From Diphasiastrum complanatum (Eukaryota > Streptophyta > Lycopodiopsida > Lycopodiales > Lycopodiaceae), in contig CM055108.1 of assembly GCA_029204225.1 (NCBI GenBank), positions 48,744,996 to 48,808,995 on the forward strand: 64,000 nt of DNA, given 5' to 3'. Every line of letters begins with the position of its first letter. Position 1 is the first letter of the stretch. Under the pieces are notes generated by a model. The model was not told the DNA's origin. It saw only the letters and a list, made by a program, of their open reading frames with translations, and did not search any database. Both the position numbers and the translations under genes were made by a program. This document shows, in pieces, positions 44,511-57,204 of this stretch.

Positions 44511-46260
44511 AGGAGAGAGAAAATTGGATGGACATTATGCTCCTGGAGGTGGTCCCAAAATACACCTGAGCACAACGCATTACGTTAGACTAAGGTCTGT
44601 GCATAATAAAACAGTGGTTGGTCATGTAAATGATTAAAATGCATAACAACACGCAATCATTTGCATCTATGCTCATGGTTAGATTATTTACACGTCATGG
44701 AGTTTACAATATTTTACATTCTACTTGTGTAGGCAAAGCTTATATCATATTAAATGGAATAGATTATAATTGTTGATGCCAAAAAGCCTTGCAATGACCT
44801 AATGAGCATGAAGCTACTTGACCCCGATGTTCAAGCTCAATCAATCTATTCATTAAAGTATCACATCCCAATGGTAGGAATAGCATAATATATAAAAGCT
44901 TAAATAAATCTCCAAGCTGAATATCTTAAGAGTGGTACTTGAATACAGGTGTTTTCAACAACAGCAAGTTCTCTCTAATTATAATACGCAATAAAAAATT
45001 GTACAAGGAGCTATCTTGGATTGGATTTTCTAATGCAGAGATAAGTGAACGTACACCTTGAAGTCTCCTGCGTATAACACTTGAATTGTAGTTTCTGAAA
45101 ATCATGGGTGACCTCCATGTAAGTCTTGATCCCCATAAGTAGGGTCTCAGTTCTGAATTTAATTATGCTAAGCCTAGTGGGTTGATGACCTAGAAACAGT
45201 CAAAATGATCCAACGGAACTTGTTTGCTCCCATGTTTTGAAAAGTATATTTGCAATTTTCACTTTGCAACATGGCTCTGATGCAGTGCACAGCTCAAATG
45301 AGTGTTTGCAGATCATGGCATTTTTGTAATGTAAAGTTAAAACAGGTTGACAGGTTTCAAAATTAAGGATTTTTACTTTCATACACAATGTAATTATAGT
45401 ACATACAATTGCAATAGCTTCAAAGTATAGAATGCTCAGCTAGAGTCTGCAGTATTTTAATATATGAGATGGAGTATATATGCTACTTTATCTACTTCTA
45501 CCAGAACTTTTTTGATCGTGTTGAAGGCAGCAATTGATTCTAAGAGCCATATTCATCGGACTTTTCCCTTAAATCAATATTAAAGTCAAAATGAGAATCA
45601 TTGAAGGGCATATGAAAGATTATGGCAAGCTGTGTAGTGTATGGATAGGGAATGGTTCAAACTGTTGGAAAAAGGGAAGATAGCATACTCAACCCCAACT
45701 TCCAAGTCATTTGTTTTCATAATCAATTGGAGTGTTGCTATCGTATGCTGATCAGAATGCCAATTCTCATTTCCGGACTTTCTCGAAGTTTGGTATGAGT
45801 TTCATATGACAAATTCTAGCATAGAAAAGGCGCTGATAGAGACTGTTTCTGCTACATTCCGAAACACCCCCGTTTTGGAGCTCAAGGGCATGCACTAGCA
45901 GACATTAGCACAAAAGATGTACATGCAACCATGGAAAACACAAGTTGATTCAGCAAACTGATTAGTAAACATTTCTTAAAATATGTGTGAAACGGGGATA
46001 TGCCGATCTCAGTACCAAAAGTACATATCAAAAACTGAATGTTGAAATAATATTTATTCTGCAAGGAGATCATAGTGTGATAGATCATGTCTACTTTGAT
46101 TGAGTATGACTATTGTAAAATCAATTTGTGCAATGCAGCAAATTATTGTAAAATGGGACTGACCAGATGCCTTGCCTGCATTAAGCACAGTGACACTACA
46201 CCCGCAGTAAGCTTTAGAATGGAGACATATTCTGCCTTTTGTAGCGATACTTTAAGCTAC
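44511..46260. other. Interval 3' of the MYB gene, no gene seen
   Basis: Only short frames. The region is AT-rich and gave no match to repeats within the window, apart from a short inverted resemblance between GCGTAATGC at 44182 and GCATTACG at 44577. Confidence 0.4.
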
Positions 46261-46262
46261 TT

Positions 46263-46268
46263 TTTATT
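46263..46268 (-). promoter_or_regulatory. Candidate polyadenylation signal of the MYB gene
   Basis: AATAAA on the minus strand, about 230 bp downstream of the MYB stop codon. A second AATAAA lies at about 46047. Confidence 0.4.
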
Positions 46269-46497
46269 GAGCTCTTTTCGAACCTTCAAACACTATATCT
46301 AGATTCTAGATACAGATAGTATGTACTACTATGTGAGCTTGTACATAGCGCTATGGAACATTTGCACGGATGCATATATTCATACTGATACGTATGCCAA
46401 TGTTGAACGCCTATTCTCAGCACATTCCACATTATTTTCCAGCCTGCACAAAAACTTAAGATGGAATGACCCAACCCAAGTCATGGCTTGTGGTCGC

Positions 46498-48417
46498 TTA
46501 TAGCATCTGATCGAAATGAGCTGCTATGAGTTGCATGTCAGCAAACAGGAAACTATCGGGCTGTGATTGTGCACACTGTTCTATGTCCTGGATTTGCTGC
46601 CAGCCGGTGGTATTGGATCCTACTGATGAAAGGAGTTGTTCGTGCAGTTTATCAGCCAATGACCATGAGACTGTAAATAAGTCAGAGAGGACGTTACCAT
46701 TGTCAACGTCTCCTGGTGTCAAGGAACGCTTGATCCACTGATTATCATTGCAAGGAGGTTCTGAAGCTCCAACCTGATCATGAGACAATCCATAATAAAT
46801 GTTGCTCTCCTCCTGCTGCTTCTTTTCTTGGTTAAACGTCATGCTATCAGTACTCATGCTGCCGCAGCAACTGCTGCTGCTGTTATTGCTACAATCCCAA
46901 ATTTTCATTCTTGGTTTATTCGGATTCGTCTCTACCGAACAATGAGCCGCATCGCCGCTTAGACGGCACGAAATACCTCTCTTGTACTCTTTTGCAGGAT
47001 AACATAATTGCGCATTGACAGAAAAATCACTGCCGGCTTCCCTGGAACACGTGGTAAGTGAGGTAAGAGTTGAACTCAAACTTTCTGTATTGTCATGCGT
47101 AGAAGCTGCTTCAGAATCCATGACAGTAAGTTTTGAATCAATCTGTTGCTGCAACGTCACTGCTGCTGGAAGCTCGGACCTCCCTTCGTAGTTGGCTGTT
47201 CCAACGTTAAATTGCAATACTTCTTGAAAGTCATGTGGTCTGGAGCGGGGAGAATCGATGACTGACCCCAAATACATTGCGTCCACAGCAGTAGAAATTG
47301 CCTTGGAGATCTTTTCTATACGGAATGCTGGTGTGTCTCCGAACTGCCTATTGATAACACTTAGATGAGGGCTCATGACCTGACTGTTTTCCAGGGAATT
47401 TTGAGAAGATTCAAAACTACTGTTCACTAGACCGGTGGAATTGGAGATGCGTTTTAAATTCATGTCCAGCGGCTTGCATTGATCCGCTTGGCTTGCTTTA
47501 AAATTGATGTTATCTGAAACACTAGAAGATCTGACCGGGATTTGAGAGGAACCAGTATGCTTGGCCCCCACATGCAGAGACACCTCCTTTTCCTGTGAAA
47601 TAGCTGCAAGTGGTTTCTGAAGATCTGTGATGAGTTTCTGGGTATTAGGATCAATGCCTTTATGCTTCAACTTCTTCTTGATGAACGAGTTCCAAAAGTT
47701 TTTTATCTCGTTATCTGTTCGGCCGGGCAGGTGAGATGCTATCAGAGACCATCTGCATTCAGGAAAAAAGGAAAGCCAGTGAGACAAATACAATAAACAG
47801 AAATTTCGACTCATAAATTTGGAGGAATTGTGAAGTAAACGCTTTTGCGTTTATGGTAGGAAACATCCGATCAACCCCATGCCAAAAGAGCAAATAAATT
47901 GCTGAGTTGATGGTAGGACCTGTTGCCTACAATGGCATGAAGATCTATGATGCGTTTCAGTTCTTCTTCAGAAAACCTGCCTCGCTTCAAATCTGGCCTC
48001 AGGTAGTTAATCCATCGAAGTCTGCAGCTTTTTCCACAACGATCTAATCCTGAAGTCAAGTTCAAATACAAAAACAAATTTCAACCCACCACAAAGTTAA
48101 GTCTTCGACTCCAATAATTTAGCAGCAGAATTTTGAGTTTGAGTGAAGTTGCTGTTGCTGATGAGCGTTATTTGTGGAGATAATGAGAAAGAGATCAAAC
48201 GATCAGTTCCTATTCGAAGTACAGTTCATGCTCAAGAAAGAAATCACAATCTAAATGAGAGAGAGAGAGAGAGAGAGACTCCACCAGCCTCTCTAGGAAC
48301 TTTGCTCCAGCAACCACGGCCGCTTTTCATCACATACAGTATCAGTTTTTCATCCTCCTCCGGAGACCACAGACCTTTTCGTAGCCTTTGCTTCTCTAAC
48401 AAAGATCGACACCCCAT
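46498..48417 (-). CDS. R2R3-MYB transcription factor, three exons, 505 residues
   Basis: Exons are 48417-48285 (133 bp), 48049-47920 (130 bp) and 47752-46498 (1255 bp); all introns are GT...AG, and the first two exon lengths are exactly those typical of plant R2R3-MYB genes. The joined frame is 1518 bp. The start [17 protein letters not shown] opens repeat R2 (Trp near residues 17, 37 and 57; [20 protein letters not shown]), followed by R3, in which the first Trp is Phe as usual ([58 protein letters not shown]). The long C-terminal region is Ser/Gln-rich and ends AHFDQML. It should act in the nucleus as a DNA-binding regulator. The domain is close to the groups around MYB46/83, MYB103 and MYB50/61/86 (cell wall and related programmes), but the exact subgroup is unsettled. 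No stop or frameshift: probably functional. Confidence 0.95.
48257..48278. repeat. (GA)n microsatellite at the start of MYB intron 1
   Basis: About 11 GA units on the plus strand (CT on the transcript), six bases inside the 5' splice site of intron 1. Its length may vary between individuals and could influence splicing. Confidence 0.85.
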
Positions 48418-48654
48418 TTGTTCTCACTAAGCCACATAAACTCTTAGATGAAGGTTCTCCAGTAATATTCAACTCTTCAGAAAAGTGTTGTTACTATCCA
48501 GTCAAGCTTGCAAATGTATGCATAAATCGACTGCGAGCATCTAGAGGGCATGTTAGCCAAAGAATAAGCTCTTTTCTGTTTGAATGCTGGAGGTAATGGC
48601 ATCAAAATTGAAATAGAGGAATCTGTTGAGCTTGAAAGGCAAATACTTAATTCC

Positions 48655-48663
48655 TTATATAAG
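48655..48663 (-). promoter_or_regulatory. Candidate TATA box of the MYB gene
   Basis: CTTATATAA on the minus strand, about 240 bp upstream of the MYB start codon, which would give a 5' UTR of roughly 200 bases. Confidence 0.5.
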
Positions 48664-48699
48664 TGATCAAATCCAAACATGCAGTGAAAGCAAAGCAGT

Positions 48700-49768
48700 C
48701 ATGTAGGAGGCTTCAACTGCATGCTCTAGAAGAAATATTTGAGTGCCTCGTAAGTATGGCTCATTGAAGCACAGCAAGGTGGCGATTCTACGTTTGCTAG
48801 CAGTCCTTTACAAACTCGATACAACCATGCAACCTGGAAATGCCAGCTTTTGCATATGTGATCTAACCTTTTAGGTCGTATGCCTCTCAAGTTTAGGAGA
48901 ATGAACCTCCGGCCTTAAGTACCCATGAAGATATTGACCAATCACTACAAAAACATTGATACAAACATTCTACATGCCACATGGCATTTAGCTGGAAGAC
49001 TACGTTTATGAAGCCTGTGAACCAAAGCAGCCAAACGGATTCATACTGAAGCGGCTAGTGAACATAGCCACATTGCAGATCTTGGAACAAAAAGGGACGC
49101 ACAGTTATTGAACGTAATTGTGCTTAATTATTAAAATCCAGAGAAACAGTTCTCAAGTAATCAAATTCCAATCATTTAGCCATAAAGCACTCTATGGTGA
49201 CGTACGAAAGTATGATAAAGGAATATTTAATCTCAAGTACACCTGCTTTAGCATGAACAGACGGGTGCCTAAAGCTAGACTCCCGCTGCCAAAGGTATAG
49301 ATCAGTTCAGAAACAAAAAACAAAAGCAAGCTGATAATTGGCAACCTGTCGAGCTAGCTGTCCAAGATCTCAAACGATCCCGTCCGGGGACAAGCATTGC
49401 ATCAACCACTGTGTGATGGAAATACTCAATTACAACGACAGAAGAAGATCCGAAACATCAACATTTGCATCTCATCTCGCTGTAGCAATACCAACAGCAG
49501 CCAGAATAGAAAGCACCTTCTTCAGTACGCTACGTCAACCACAGTTAACAATGCCACTGCTGCAACCTTTCCAGGTTCAAGCATAATATGTATGGACATT
49601 GGAGAGGAGTAAGGGAGCTCTCAGTGACAAGCATTTGTTTTCATGTGACACGCCTTTGTGATTCCAGATGGGATTCCAATTCCAAGGCTCAACTGGGTAC
49701 TCTTAGGTGGTATTCAAGGAACTACTCACTAATTTTACTAATGACAAGAGGAGAAGAGAGGAGAGGAG

Positions 49769-49799
<31 letters not shown>

Positions 49800-52200
49800 A
49801 GAGCCTGGAGAGAGTGGGGAAAGCCGGCAAAGTATAGGAATGAAACCATCATATATTCTCAAAAATGGGCATCATGATAATCTTGAAGGTCTTTTACGTT
49901 GCCATATAAACCCTTCTATGAGTAATACTAGTCCTTAAAAAACTGATAAGCTTAACAAAATGCAAGTCTTTCGAGGATAACTAAAAAAAGACTTCCCGAG
50001 CACTCCTCCAAAGGTCTTCACCAATGTTGGGAGAATAATTCCACCTATAGTGGCTAACAACTTTTTTTAATTAGTTGATTAAATATTACCATCCTTTTGG
50101 GTGTTTGAAAGCTTCCAAAGTTGATTCACATGCCATTATGCATATTGACAAAAATCTAAACACCCATTAAATTTATGGGGATTATCTATTTGGATAAGGC
50201 CTCTTATGGGTAGGGTATCATCAGCTAACCCTATATAAGTGTTTCTCAAAAACAATCACTTCTATGTGAAATACATAAGGCCTAACATGTCTAAGTATTT
50301 ACTAGTCAATTATAACCATACACCACCCACTTCAATAGCACATTACTTATTATAGGACTTAATGACAATGATTTGAATTGAAAATCATGATATCATTCAT
50401 CATTCATGTTGTTGAAAAAACAAATCTTTCATCAAGAAAAAAAAATAAACATATTTGAACTCTTATTGTAAACAATGGTCATCTTATTTGCCATAATTTC
50501 AACCTTCCCAAGGGCCAAGATATAGTGTTTGAATATTTTTGAGGTTTTTTTCCACAATTCTATGTGTGGTTATAGTTTGGATACATGCCCAAGATTTCTT
50601 TCAATGGAATATTGGTCACCCACCTTCAACACATCATTGAGTTCGAATCACAACGCTATTTGAGCTTATGCTTTGATCAAAAAATTGTTATCGTTCTTTT
50701 TGGATGATGCATAATGATCATCGATTATTTTTTAAATTCCGCACCCATTATGCATGTCCAAGCCCCAGATGAACATATTTGAAGGGCATAAAATTGTAAT
50801 TGTGCAAGTCAGGATGGGTAGGCAAAACTTTGTTGAAATTCTCATTATTTTGACAAGCAAAGCCCCTCGGAGCGCATTTCAAAGGGAGAAATATGTAGGA
50901 GAACTATAGTTTAGAAAAACTAACGCTAGTTAATTTATTCGGACAGATATTTAACATACGGGCAGCACATATTGTCCAATGAAATATTTATTTCTACCCA
51001 ACAAGAGTTTTTGAAAGAATAAAAAGTAACCTGAAAACTTGAATATTTTTTCCATCCGGTGAGCACTGTTACAGTGTTGTACACTTGTTTTAAGATTATT
51101 GGTCCATTTGGAGGCTTAAAGCATGTGAAGTCAACAAAAGCATCTTCACAAAGGGCCCATTTTAAATCCAAACTTCCCCTAATGTAAGTTGGTTTGTTTC
51201 TTTGAATATATTTGTGGAATTTTTTGCAAGTGTTGATGTACACAAAACTCCAACTATGTCTGTTTGTAAAAATTTATCGGAAAGTATACTATCTGAGCTT
51301 ATGGATGAAGGTTGGGATAAGAAATCAAATGGAGATACAAAATGCAGAATCAAAATGTCCTCCATATAACACTGTCTCAATTAATTTTGGACTTTTTGAT
51401 TTATTTAGGACTATTTTCTACACATGGTACCAAAAGAGCCAGATAAGAAAAACAATAAAAACTTACTATTTCTTGAAGTGGGATTTTCTCAAGTTTGAAT
51501 CTCATTTCAATACAACTATAAGCCAAACAAGACAAATTTGATCAACACGTCACAATTTAGTTAACTTTCTAAAATTTATTGATGCTTTCATCCAATAGCC
51601 ATGTATAATTGTCCAAAATTAGTGTCGATCTGAATAACATCGACAACTTTTAAACATAGACATTGATATAGAATTTCAAAAGAAACATAAACATAATTTG
51701 ATATTTAAAAGAAACATAAACATCACTGAATCATATACTACTTTGAACAAGCTGTATTATAAGAACTCTCATACAAATTTAATCACAATGTGTCATTGGC
51801 TACTAAAAGTGATTCATTTATAATTGATGCTCTTGGGCCAAGCCCTACATTAGTCAAGAGACTATTACAAAGATGCACAACTTTGGTGCTATTCTAGACA
51901 AATTTGTAGAAGTTTAACCTTTTAGACTAGTGATTTACCATTTCAATATTCTAAAGGTTGAGAATTAGAAACTATTTTCAACCTTTAAAATTTCTAAAAG
52001 ACGTTAAACTTTCTACATTATGATTCCTCATGGTCTTACAATACAAATGCCATGGAATATGATTTACTTATAATAAGGTGACATGCCCACACCCTAGCAT
52101 ACAAAAAGTCAGCTTTCTACAAAATTGCCAAGCTGGATTTACAACTGAATTTACAAAAGGAATTACACGTCTTTTGGGGCCAAATTCGGCCTTGTTGCAG
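48700..52200. other. Upstream region of the MYB gene and intergenic DNA
   Basis: No gene recognised. A (GA)n microsatellite lies at about 49768-49796, embedded in a purine-rich stretch from 49740. Small frames (for example 49338-49612, 50935-51243 and 51212-51541) show no motifs and overlap each other on both strands. Confidence 0.45.
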
Positions 52201-52222
52201 ATTCGAAATCTGCCAACACTCA

Positions 52223-54336
52223 CTAAATTAAATACATTACAAGTCCAATAATTATGGCAACAAAGATTGTAACCAAGACTCTACAACTAAAATGATCATG
52301 AACTCTACTCATCAATCTCAGCTGCACATTCATCGGATAATTTGACAGGTATTCTTTGATGTGTGCCACTGATATTTCTGGAATAGTTATTGATTTTTTC
52401 ACAATATAGCCATGTGCTTTAATTGTTTTCTTTGCCTTTGATTCCATGCATGAACAACTGTATCTACATCCATATATTGTGGTCCATTGTTGTTCAAAAT
52501 CCATTCTTTCTCTAAGCAATTTTTGTACAACTCCAAGCTGTGAACTTGTCTCTAGTTTCTACGCTGTTGATTAGATTTTGGTCCACACCATAATGCTTTA
52601 AACTCTGAGGCCAAGCCTTCTGAGTTTTTCTTCACTTCGACAACTTTTGCCACCCAAATAGGTATGGAACCCTCACAACATCTTCATCTGGAGGCTGCAT
52701 TGCAATGAACTTGTCCAACACAACTTCTCAATCTGGGATGAATTCAACCAGAGGTGCATCAACTTTTCGTCCACAAAATCTTTGGGGTAATAACTCTACA
52801 TCCATTTCGACCTCATTGATCAAAGTTGATATAGATGAATCGAAAGTGGTTGGCAAGGATTGTGGCCAAAAATCCTCTTGGCTATACATTAATCCTGATA
52901 GCATTTTTTCTTTGGAAAGATATTCGACAAGTTTTGTGGTTTCCACGACACATGCATCATTGTGATCCTTGTATTCTGGAAACTTATGAATCATGAATGC
53001 AAATAATCAATAAAGTCCTTAAATTGCTTTCATTTCATCTGGATCCAGATACTTCGTGGATGCTAGAAGATGGCTGCATCTTTTGAAGGTACACATTGCA
53101 ACAATTTGAAAGGTTCACTCCATGTGTTGTCTCCATCATTAGAATAGTATTTCCATTGCATGGTTGGCTCACCATTCATCATTTGAAAACAAAAATAGTG
53201 AGGATTGGTGTGTCCTTCTAAGCCGTCATTTCCTTGAGCAATACAAGGATCTATAAATTGTTTCCAGTCTGTCATTCATTCTAGTATTTCTACTTCAGTG
53301 CTTTCGATATGACCTACACCTGTCTTTTCACCAATTTGTGCTAGCATATCTAGCATTGTGTGAACTGATTTGGACTTCAAAACCCTGGATATGACACTGA
53401 AAACCTGATTTATGTCTTCATGTGCATGGCCAGAAATCCCATTTCTACCTTTTGGAAGATGTTATGTGCCACTAACATACAACAAAGACCAAAAATAAAT
53501 TTGTTCTTGTTCTCCCTCCAACAATTGTCAGCTTGAATACGTAAGATCGGAAGTAAGTTACCACGTGATGCTTGTACCTTTCTTATTGCTCGCATTATTG
53601 ATGTGGCAACTTGATTGCTATCATGAGCATGCAAGGTATCAATCCAAACATCACAGAGCAACTTGAATCCATGAACCAATACCTCACAAACATGTGTTTT
53701 CAAAAATTGATTCCCCTCTAATCTGGGAGGAGACTTATTAAAACGGGATAATGTTGTTGTACTTTTATCCATTCCATCAATGATAAGACACAAGGACTAT
53801 TCAGGATGGGATCTTGACTCTTCTTTCCAATATGCATACAATTTTTTAGAATCAAAAACATGATGTACATGATGACCTCTCAATGCAATATAGTGATCAT
53901 GCATCCTAATGTCGGGAGTTGTCTCTATTGCATTTTTAAGGTCGTCACATGTTTTGCATTTGGACATTCTTTGTCTTGTTGGAGTCTTGACATGTCCTAA
54001 CTCTTGTTTCCACATCTTGTAGAGCATGGATCTTGAAACTTCAGGAATACATGCATCTTTAAGTTGTTTGTTTATAGTTTTGAAGACGTCATGTTTATGC
54101 ATGTCGAGTGGGAGATGATGTTCGCAAATAACATCGTCATCTTTTGATTTATGTTGCAGATGTGGTTGAGGCAATGCATGCTTTTCCAAAATCCCACGCA
54201 TTATGGCCAACCCTTTTGCAATTATGGCTGATAGAGGGGGGGATCCTATGAACGTTAATCTGGTTATTGTTAGAAGGTCACCTCGGTTAGAGATACCAAA
54301 GTATAATGGGTTATCTAATTCTGTCAGATTTCTCAA
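52223..54336 (-). pseudogene. Pseudogene resembling DUF7869 proteins
   Basis: The N-terminal frame 53797-54336 has RQRMSKCKTCDDLKNAIE and ends at one TAG. The next frame (53410-53793) continues with LCLIIDGMDKSTTTLSRF, LVHGFKLLCD, HDSNQVATSIMRAI and IQADNCWRENKNKFIFG, and then GFLA. A one-base shift there restores the family motif GHAHEDINQVFS. Such D-G-M-D, Q-x-D-N-C..E-N-K and G-H-x-H-E-D-I motifs are characteristic of the widespread uncharacterised DUF7869 family, thought to be transposon-derived. Further pieces follow at 53063-53275, 52728-52994 and 52223-52519, the last ending in a hydrophobic segment (TIFVAIIIGLVMYLI). Multiple stops mean a pseudogene. The family name is from memory of its motifs. 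Confidence 0.7.
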
Positions 54337-54371
54337 AATCTATTCTGAATCATGGAGGTTATGACGAAGTT

Positions 54372-54880
54372 TTTTCACAAGATCTGCAGATTCGAAAGCA
54401 AAAGCTTTGACTGATGCTGTTGTGTAGAGGATTAATATTATTGAAGGAAAATTGGCGAAGACAGAAGACCAATCTTGGCCAAGTGATGTAGAGAAGATAT
54501 TCAAAGTCACAACGAGAAGCAAAGGCTCCTCGAAACTTGAACATAAATCTTCAACAAGGCGCAAAAAATCTTCGAAGAAGAAATCTTCTAGCAAGTCAAC
54601 GAATAAATCTACGACCAAAGAAAATCTTAAAGACGACCCCGACTATAACAACAATGCTGCAAAATTATTTGCAAAAGATATCTCATCAGAAGCTAAAGAA
54701 ATTATCATTACGGAACTTCAATCAGCTGCTGCAGAGAAGGTGGTCACATTTGAGGAAGGGGACGATGAAGTACCAAAGACTAAATTGTCTAGTGTTGTTA
54801 TTGACAAGCCAATCTCAAAATCAAAGACGAAGGACTATGATATAGTGACTGATTCTGTTTCAATGTTGTTTGTAGCATAA
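54372..54880 (+). CDS. Unrecognised lysine/serine-rich frame
   Basis: The frame is open from about 54430 (first alternative start near 54452; one TAG just upstream at about 54423). It encodes a basic stretch (SSTRRKKSSKKKSSSKSTNK) followed by an acidic, helical-looking part (AKEIIITELQSAAAEKV). The last 15 or so codons overlap, antisense, the gypsy integrase fragment beginning at 54835, so the original C-terminus is lost. Composition suggests a nuclear or nucleic-acid-binding linker, but I do not recognise a family. There is no upstream ATG in frame, so expression is doubtful. Confidence 0.3.
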
Positions 54881-56480
54881 TTCGTTGCAACAAGAATATA
54901 ACGACACTTTGTATGTCGAGTCATAGGTTTGATTGAACCGACAAAGTCAATTCCCCACTTCTCAAATGGTGCAAGAGGCAGGATTGGTGTCAACGGCCAA
55001 TTTATTGCTTTTGTTGGCTTGCCAGATCTCTGACATGGATCACACGAACTAATATAATTCGATACATCCTTGAACATAGTTGTCCACTAGTACTTGGCAG
55101 TCAATATCTTATTAACAATGTTCTTTAAAGTAAAGTGTTCTCCAGCATCCTCTAAATGTAAGGCTTGAACAACCTTTTTAATATCTGCTGTTTCGAGACA
55201 TCTTCTTAGTTGATGATCAGCACCAAGCTTGTATAGGACATTGTTAATAATCATATAAGGTGCTACCTTATATTGAAAAATTGTCTTTTTCTCCAAGTCA
55301 TATCCATCCGGATATATCTGATCCTTGAGATAAGTAATAATATCAGAATATAACAAATTCATAGATGAAATTTCAAATAGTTTTTTGGTTTGGAAAATCA
55401 TCTTTAATTGGTTTTTCAATTTTTCTCGTGCTGAGTCATGATAGATAATCAACATTCGTATGATATTTGATAAGTGAATTCCTACAGAAGTAGAACCCAT
55501 CGAGCAATTCATCTTGATAAATCTAGTTTATTCACAAGATACTTTAGAGCATAATGATCAACATGAAAAACAAAAACATATCCCAGCAAATAATGTCGAA
55601 ATTTCTTAACAGTGAAAATCATTTCAAGTGCTTCCCTTTTTGTAGTCGAATAGTTCTTCTCCGAGGCACTGAGCTGTCGACTCGCATAGTATATGGGATG
55701 GTCTTTCTTATGATCGTCCTTCTGGCTCAGACAGATGCCAATAGCAAATGCAGAAACATCAACATATCTATGAGTAGATGCATAAGAGAAGCAGCAATAG
55801 AAGCAAATCTCTGATAATAGCCGACATGTCCTAAGAAAGCTCTTAGTTCACGTAGCTTGGTTGGTATCTGGAGGTTCTTTATAAGCTTGACTTTATCTTT
55901 ATCGACTTCTATTCCTTTGTTTGATACTCTATGTCCAAGTAAAATTTCTTCTTTCATACCAAGAAAACATCTCTCTGGATGAAGGGTTAAACAAGTATCT
56001 CAACACCATTACAATGTAAGTTTCAGCTTCTATAGATGTGTCTTTATATAACTATATAGACAAAAATCATCAATGAAAATTTCCAGGAAAGTTCTTAGGA
56101 AGGCAGCAAAAATTAACATCATAATTAGCTGAAAAGTCGTTGGTGCGTTGCAAAGATCAAAGGGCATTTTGTTATAGGCATAAGTGCCCCAATCCGTAGT
56201 AAAGGTGGTCTTTGAACGATCCTCCTTTCTCACACCAACTTGATTATAACCAAAGAAACCGTCACAGAAACTGTAATGCTCTTGACCAACAACCTGATCT
56301 AAGATAGAATCAGTGAAGGGCAGAGGATGATGATCCTTCCTTGTGGCAGCATTGAGCTTCCAGAAATCTTGACATATTTGTATTTTGCCAGTCTTCTTCT
56401 TTGAAACAACAACAATGGATGAAACCCATCCACTGCTTAAGACGGGATAGACTATAAGTTTGATCAGAAGCCCCTAGAAC
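54835..56480 (-). pseudogene. Ty3/gypsy pol fragment (RT, RNase H, integrase N-terminal part)
   Basis: From right to left: the RT N-terminal part (VYPVLSSGWVSSIVVVSKKK, DFWKLNAATRKDHHPLPF), RT core (GTYAYNKMPFDLCNAPTTFQ; catalytic box FIDDF for the usual Y-x-D-D), the thumb motif (ILLGHRVSNKGIEVDKDKV, LRELRAFLGHVGYYQRF), RNase H remnants, and the integrase zinc finger (H...H...ISSCDPCQRSGK) with the first core residue in WGIDFVG. It stops within the integrase core at 54835, where unrelated sequence starts, and begins in the RT near 56480. Several frameshifts and stops. Plant Tat/Athila-like gypsy lineage is likely from the motif style. Confidence 0.9.
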
Positions 56481-56669
56481 CCTAGAATTAGATGGTATTT
56501 GGTGAGCTCAAGCGGGCCATTAAAAGCAATACCAAGCAATAGTTCACAGCTAGCCGACTTTTGTCCCTCCTTTTTGCCTCCTACCTCGATAATAGGATCC
56601 ATAGCTTTGTTTATGCCTCAGTACTATCTTTTTATGAAGACACACCTATCGAGTCTTCACATCAACCCT

Positions 56670-57000
56670 CAAGTTCTCATAGTCACTATCGTGTATGCAA
56701 CGAAGTTCAAGCAGTATCACATGATGGACTGCAAAGAAAAGGCCACACCAATGATAGTTGATGCCAAGCTGACGAAGCATGATTGCCCAAAAATGGAAGA
56801 GGAAGAATAGAAGATGGCAAGTATACCCTACGAAATCCTAATCGGTAGTCTGATGTACCTTACAAATTGTACCAAACCCGATCTAGCTTTCTCTGTTTAC
56901 GCCTTAAGCCAATTCTCTTCCAATCCTGGCGTGGCACATTGGCAAATGGCAAAGCGAATCCTACAGTATCTGAAGGGTACCCAGAATCTACAGAGTTGAA
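56670..57000 (+). pseudogene. Copia RT C-terminal fragment
   Basis: Two frames separated by a stop encode KFKQYHMMDCKEKATPM and PYEILIGSLMYLTNCTKPDL, ALSQFSSNPGVAHWQMAKRI and LQYLKGTQNL, the conserved connection between copia RT and RNase H. The copia match stops near 57000, and a histone-like segment follows within about 50 bp. Confidence 0.88.
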
Positions 57001-57050
57001 AACGAAAGAAAAGGATTCGAGCTGCACCACTACAGTGTCACCTTGTTGGA

Positions 57051-57204
57051 TTCACACCCTCTGCTCTTGGGTGCCTTCAGGAAGCTGCTGAGGACTATAT
57101 GAGCCTTTTTTTTTAAGATTCATTTTTGCTTGCTATTCATTCTAAGAGAGTCACCATTATGCCTAAGGACTTTCAGTTATTGATGAGAATGAGGGAGAGA
57201 TTTT
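57051..57204 (+). pseudogene. Histone H3 C-terminal pseudogene fragment
   Basis: Positions 57051-57113 encode SALGCLQEAAEDYM, corresponding to the H3 alpha-2 helix segment. After a frameshift, 57117-57204 encodes LLAIHSKRVTIMPKDFQL and a degraded R-rich end, corresponding to the last ~35 residues of H3 (conserved H-x-K-R-V-T-I-M-P-K-D). About 13 residues between the parts are altered by a T-run. No introns or upstream H3 sequence are present. It probably arrived as a DNA fragment or processed pseudogene. Confidence 0.85.
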
